From Cytophagaceae bacterium (GTDB taxonomy: Bacteria > Bacteroidota > Bacteroidia > Cytophagales > Flexibacteraceae): 13,638 nucleotides of DNA. The notes beneath the pieces were generated by a model. The model saw only the letters and a list, made by a program, of their open reading frames with translations, searched no databases and had not been told where the DNA came from. The stretch spans positions 1 to 13,638 of the forward strand of contig CANHWS010000066.1 of NCBI GenBank assembly GCA_947464365.1, read 5' to 3'. Below are positions 11,228-13,638 of the stretch, piece after piece. Numbering within the stretch: the first letter of the stretch is position 1; the number at the start of each line of letters is the position of its first letter. The translations under genes were made by a program, and so were the position numbers.

Positions 11228-13638
11228 ATGAGCAAACCCATCTTACCCATCCGACCAATACCAACAGCCCAACTAAATCCATCGAGGGCGCACCAAGGCC
11301 ATGCTTTAAGCAGGCTAGGGCTACCGATATTGGGCCAGGTTCAGCATAGGTTGTACTTCTGCTTCCTATTGGTCCTGACGACAATGGGGGTTTTGCCAAT
11401 TGAGGCCTCAGCCCAAGATGGCTTCTATTTCCTCAACAAGGTGCAGGTCATCGAGCTCACCTTTGCCCAAACAAATTGGGACTATATGCTGGACACCGCG
11501 ATGGCAGGCTCAGAAGGCTATATTATGGGCAATGCCAGGATCAATGGTGTGGTTTATGATTCGGTCGGTGTCAAATACAAAGGCAACAGCAGCTATAACG
11601 CCAACAACGTCAAGAACCCCTTCCACATAGAGCTGGACCATTACAAAAACCAATCCTACAAAGGCTATACCGACATCAAGCTCAGCAATGGTTTTCGGGA
11701 TCCTAGTTTTGTGCGGGAGGTGTTGGGCTACGAAATCGTGCGCCAATACATGGAAGCACCCGATGCCAACTTCGCCCGGGTATATGTCAACGGGAACTAC
11801 TTGGGACTCTATACCAACGTCGAGCATGTGGGCAAAAAGTTTGTCGAGAAGCACTTCAAAGGGGATAACAGACCATTTTTTAAGTGTACCCCTGTGGGTG
11901 GCGCTGGTCCTGGCAACAATGCGCTCCCATCCTTGCAGTACTTAGGTCGTGACTCTGCCCTGTATAGCCGTGCGTACGAAATGAACAGCACCTACGGCTG
12001 GCGCGAGCTAATCCGCTTGATGGATACGCTCAATAATGCCAATACTTTCATCGATCGCCACATAGATGTAGACCGTGTCCTTTGGATGTTGGCCCTCAAC
12101 AACGTGATGGTCAATCTGGATAGCTATTCTGGCAACTTTGCCCAGAACTATTACCTCAGCCAAGACGACAACCTCAGGTTCAACCCCGTGATGTGGGACC
12201 TGAACATGAACTTTGCAGGCTTTACCCAGACAGGGCTCGGGAATCTATCTGCCGTTCAATGCCAACAGATGACCCCACTATTGCACGAAACCAATGCCGC
12301 CAGACCCTTGATCAGCAAGTTGCTAGCTATCCCCGAATTCAAAAGGCGATACTTGTCGCATATCCGCACCATTCTGGACGAGCAGTTCACGAGCCGTACA
12401 TACGTTACCCGTGCGCAGGCCATGCAGGCCATCATTGACTCGTCAGTCAATGTTGATCGTAACAAGTTTTATACATACGCCCAGTTTCAGGCGGGACTAA
12501 CCCAGCCTGCACCAACCGGCCCTCCAGGACCAGGTGGCGGCCAAGTCACGATGGGCATCCAGACCCTGATGAATGCCCGAATTACCTACCTCAGCACGCA
12601 GGCTACGATCACCGCCATCCAACCAGTGGTATCTGTGCTGGGCTTCAACCCTATTGCACCTGCCTATCAGGATACCGCTCGGCTTACGGTACGTGCCAAT
12701 ACTGGCACTACACTAGTCCGTCTTGGTTATCGGGATGCCAAATGGAAAAAGTTCACTTACGTCAGGATGTATGATGACGGTCGGCATGACGATGGCGCTG
12801 CCAATGACCAGGTCTATGGGGCCAAGTTTGTGGTCTCGGCCAATGTGATGCAGTACTACGTCTATGCCGAAAATGCCAATGCCGGCATCCACCTGCCAGC
12901 TAGGGCCGAGTTTGAGTTTTTTGAGCTGATTGCAGCTACTGCCACTATCAACCCTGGCGATCTGGTCATCAACGAGTTCTTGGCCGTCAACCAAACTGAC
13001 ACGACCGATGGTGCTGGCCAGTTTGAAGATTGGATCGAGCTGCGCAACACCACCACTGCCCCCATCAGCCTAGCAGGTCTTTACCTCACCGATGATCCTT
13101 TGGACAAAACCAAATCAGCCCTACCGCTCGATGCTACAATCCCGGCAGGTGGCTACCTCTTCATCTGGGCAGATAATGACACTGCCACTGGCGAGGTCCA
13201 TGCCAAGTTCAAACTTAGCTCGGCTGGCGAAAGCCTTCTCCTCACAACTACCACAGGTGCTGTGCTGGACTCTGTGACCTTCGGAGCGCAGACGGCCAAC
13301 GTATCGCAGTCATTATGCGGTACTGCCCTTAATGCAGCTTTTGTTTCGACATCTAACACCACGCCAGGGTATACCAATGCCTGCATCACCGCCCTTGACG
13401 GGCAGCTAGATCAAAGTCAAACCATCTTGGCCTATCCCAACCCAACGACGGGGACCATTCAGTTTAGGGTGCCGACCAATAGCCCCTACCAGCTCACGAT
13501 CATCAATGCCACTGGCCAGGTTGTATTGCAAGATCAATCCACCAGCCAAAATGGCCAATCAGATGCAAGTTATCAGCTGGGGCATTTGCCTAAGGGCGTT
13601 TATGCTTGGCGGATCCAGCAGGGAGGACAAGTTTTTAC
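11228..13638 (+). CDS. Secreted CotH-kinase family protein with lamin-tail and T9SS sorting domains (3' end outside window)
   Basis: The frame is open from ATG 11228 to the last base (803 codons, no stop). Residues 1-40 are a polar lead, then a signal peptide core (~41-58, RLYFCFLLVLTT) with cleavage near EASAQ. Residues ~70-400 match the CotH family: VGVKYKGNSSY, KLSNGFRDPSFVREVLGYEI, ANFARVYVNGNYLGLYTNVE, NNVMVNLDSYSGNFAQNYYL and WDLNMNF (Asp324, Asn326). A Gly/Pro linker (PTGPPGPGGG) follows, then a probable beta domain. A lamin-tail domain begins at about residue 578 (LVINEFLAVNQT, DWIELRN, AGLYLTDD, ALPLDATIPAGGYLFIWADN). From residue 733, LAYPNPTTGTIQF...GVYAWRIQ is the type A sorting domain that sends proteins out through T9SS; only its last residues are cut off. 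CotH is a protein kinase of the Bacillus spore coat; whether this secreted member phosphorylates anything is unknown. Confidence 0.88.
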   Translation, partial: MSKPILPIRPIPTAQLNPSRAHQGHALSRLGLPILGQVQHRLYFCFLLVLTTMGVLPIEASAQDGFYFLNKVQVIELTFAQTNWDYMLDTAMAGSEGYIMGNARINGVVYDSVGVKYKGNSSYNANNVKNPFHIELDHYKNQSYKGYTDIKLSNGFRDPSFVREVLGYEIVRQYMEAPDANFARVYVNGNYLGLYTNVEHVGKKFVEKHFKGDNRPFFKCTPVGGAGPGNNALPSLQYLGRDSALYSRAYEMNSTYGWRELIRLMDTLNNANTFIDRHIDVDRVLWMLALNNVMVNLDSYSGNFAQNYYLSQDDNLRFNPVMWDLNMNFAGFTQTGLGNLSAVQCQQMTPLLHETNAARPLISKLLAIPEFKRRYLSHIRTILDEQFTSRTYVTRAQAMQAIIDSSVNVDRNKFYTYAQFQAGLTQPAPTGPPGPGGGQVTMGIQTLMNARITYLSTQATITAIQPVVSVLGFNPIAPAYQDTARLTVRANTGTTLVRLGYRDAKWKKFTYVRMYDDGRHDDGAANDQVYGAKFVVSANVMQYYVYAENANAGIHLPARAEFEFFELIAATATINPGDLVINEFLAVNQTDTTDGAGQFEDWIELRNTTTAPISLAGLYLTDDPLDKTKSALPLDATIPAGGYLFIWADNDTATGEVHAKFKLSSAGESLLLTTTTGAVLDSVTFGAQTANVSQSLCGTALNAAFVSTSNTTPGYTNACITALDGQLDQSQTILAYPNPTTGTIQFRVPTNSPYQLTIINATGQVVLQDQSTSQNGQSDASYQLGHLPKGVYAWRIQQGGQVF

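Noticed and set aside
1..13638. CRISPR arrays, tRNA or rRNA genes, insertion sequences
   Set aside because: I looked on both strands and saw no regularly spaced repeats, cloverleaf-like sequences, transposase motifs or terminal inverted repeats.

Overview
The window looks like chromosomal DNA of a member of the Bacteroidota. The reasons are a secreted CotH/lamin-tail protein whose C-terminus starts like a type IX secretion (T9SS) type A sorting domain, DUF1573, DUF3575 and DUF2779 proteins, no clear Shine-Dalgarno sites ahead of the starts, and promoter boxes of the Bacteroidota form TTTG / TAnnTTTG. A Saprospiraceae- or Chitinophaga-like lineage is a guess from style only. The flanking genes have about 50-55% GC in lines I counted by hand; one block (about 4400-6600) is clearly AT-richer.

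Layout. 1-606: 3' part of a membrane-anchored family 2 glycosyltransferase (+), convergent across a terminator with a NeuD/PglD-type sugar O/N-acyltransferase (-, 729-1361). 1362-1816: gene-free DNA. 1817-2317: lipoprotein MsrB (+), followed by a strong terminator. 2514-4230: two minus-strand genes, an M42 metallo-aminopeptidase and a TlpA-like thioredoxin-fold protein. 4434-6571: a two-gene minus-strand cassette, a RecF/SMC-like AAA ATPase followed 14 nt later by an HNH nuclease. This is the architecture of Septu (PtuA/PtuB) anti-phage defence and is the most notable content of the window. It has its own good promoter and a palindrome just upstream. 6749-7138 (+, DUF423 membrane protein) and 7146-7664 (-, DUF1573 protein) converge with only 7 nt between stops. 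7909-8745 (+): DUF3575-like outer-membrane protein. 8880-9512 (+): a second NeuD-like protein that appears to lack both catalytic histidines. 9604-11124 (+): DUF2779 protein, apparently a Cas4-like PD-(D/E)XK Fe-S nuclease joined to a DEDD exonuclease-like domain. 11228-13638 (+, runs off the end): CotH-kinase family protein with lamin-tail and T9SS sorting domains.

How they fit together. The glycosyltransferase and the two acyltransferase-like proteins suggest surface polysaccharide or glycoconjugate modification, but they do not form one operon. MsrB and the TlpA-like protein are both predicted outside the cytoplasm and may share thiol-redox work. The ATPase/HNH pair is self-contained and probably horizontally acquired. 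I saw no tRNA, rRNA, CRISPR array, transposase or reverse transcriptase. All functions are inferred by reading the translations; no database search was run.
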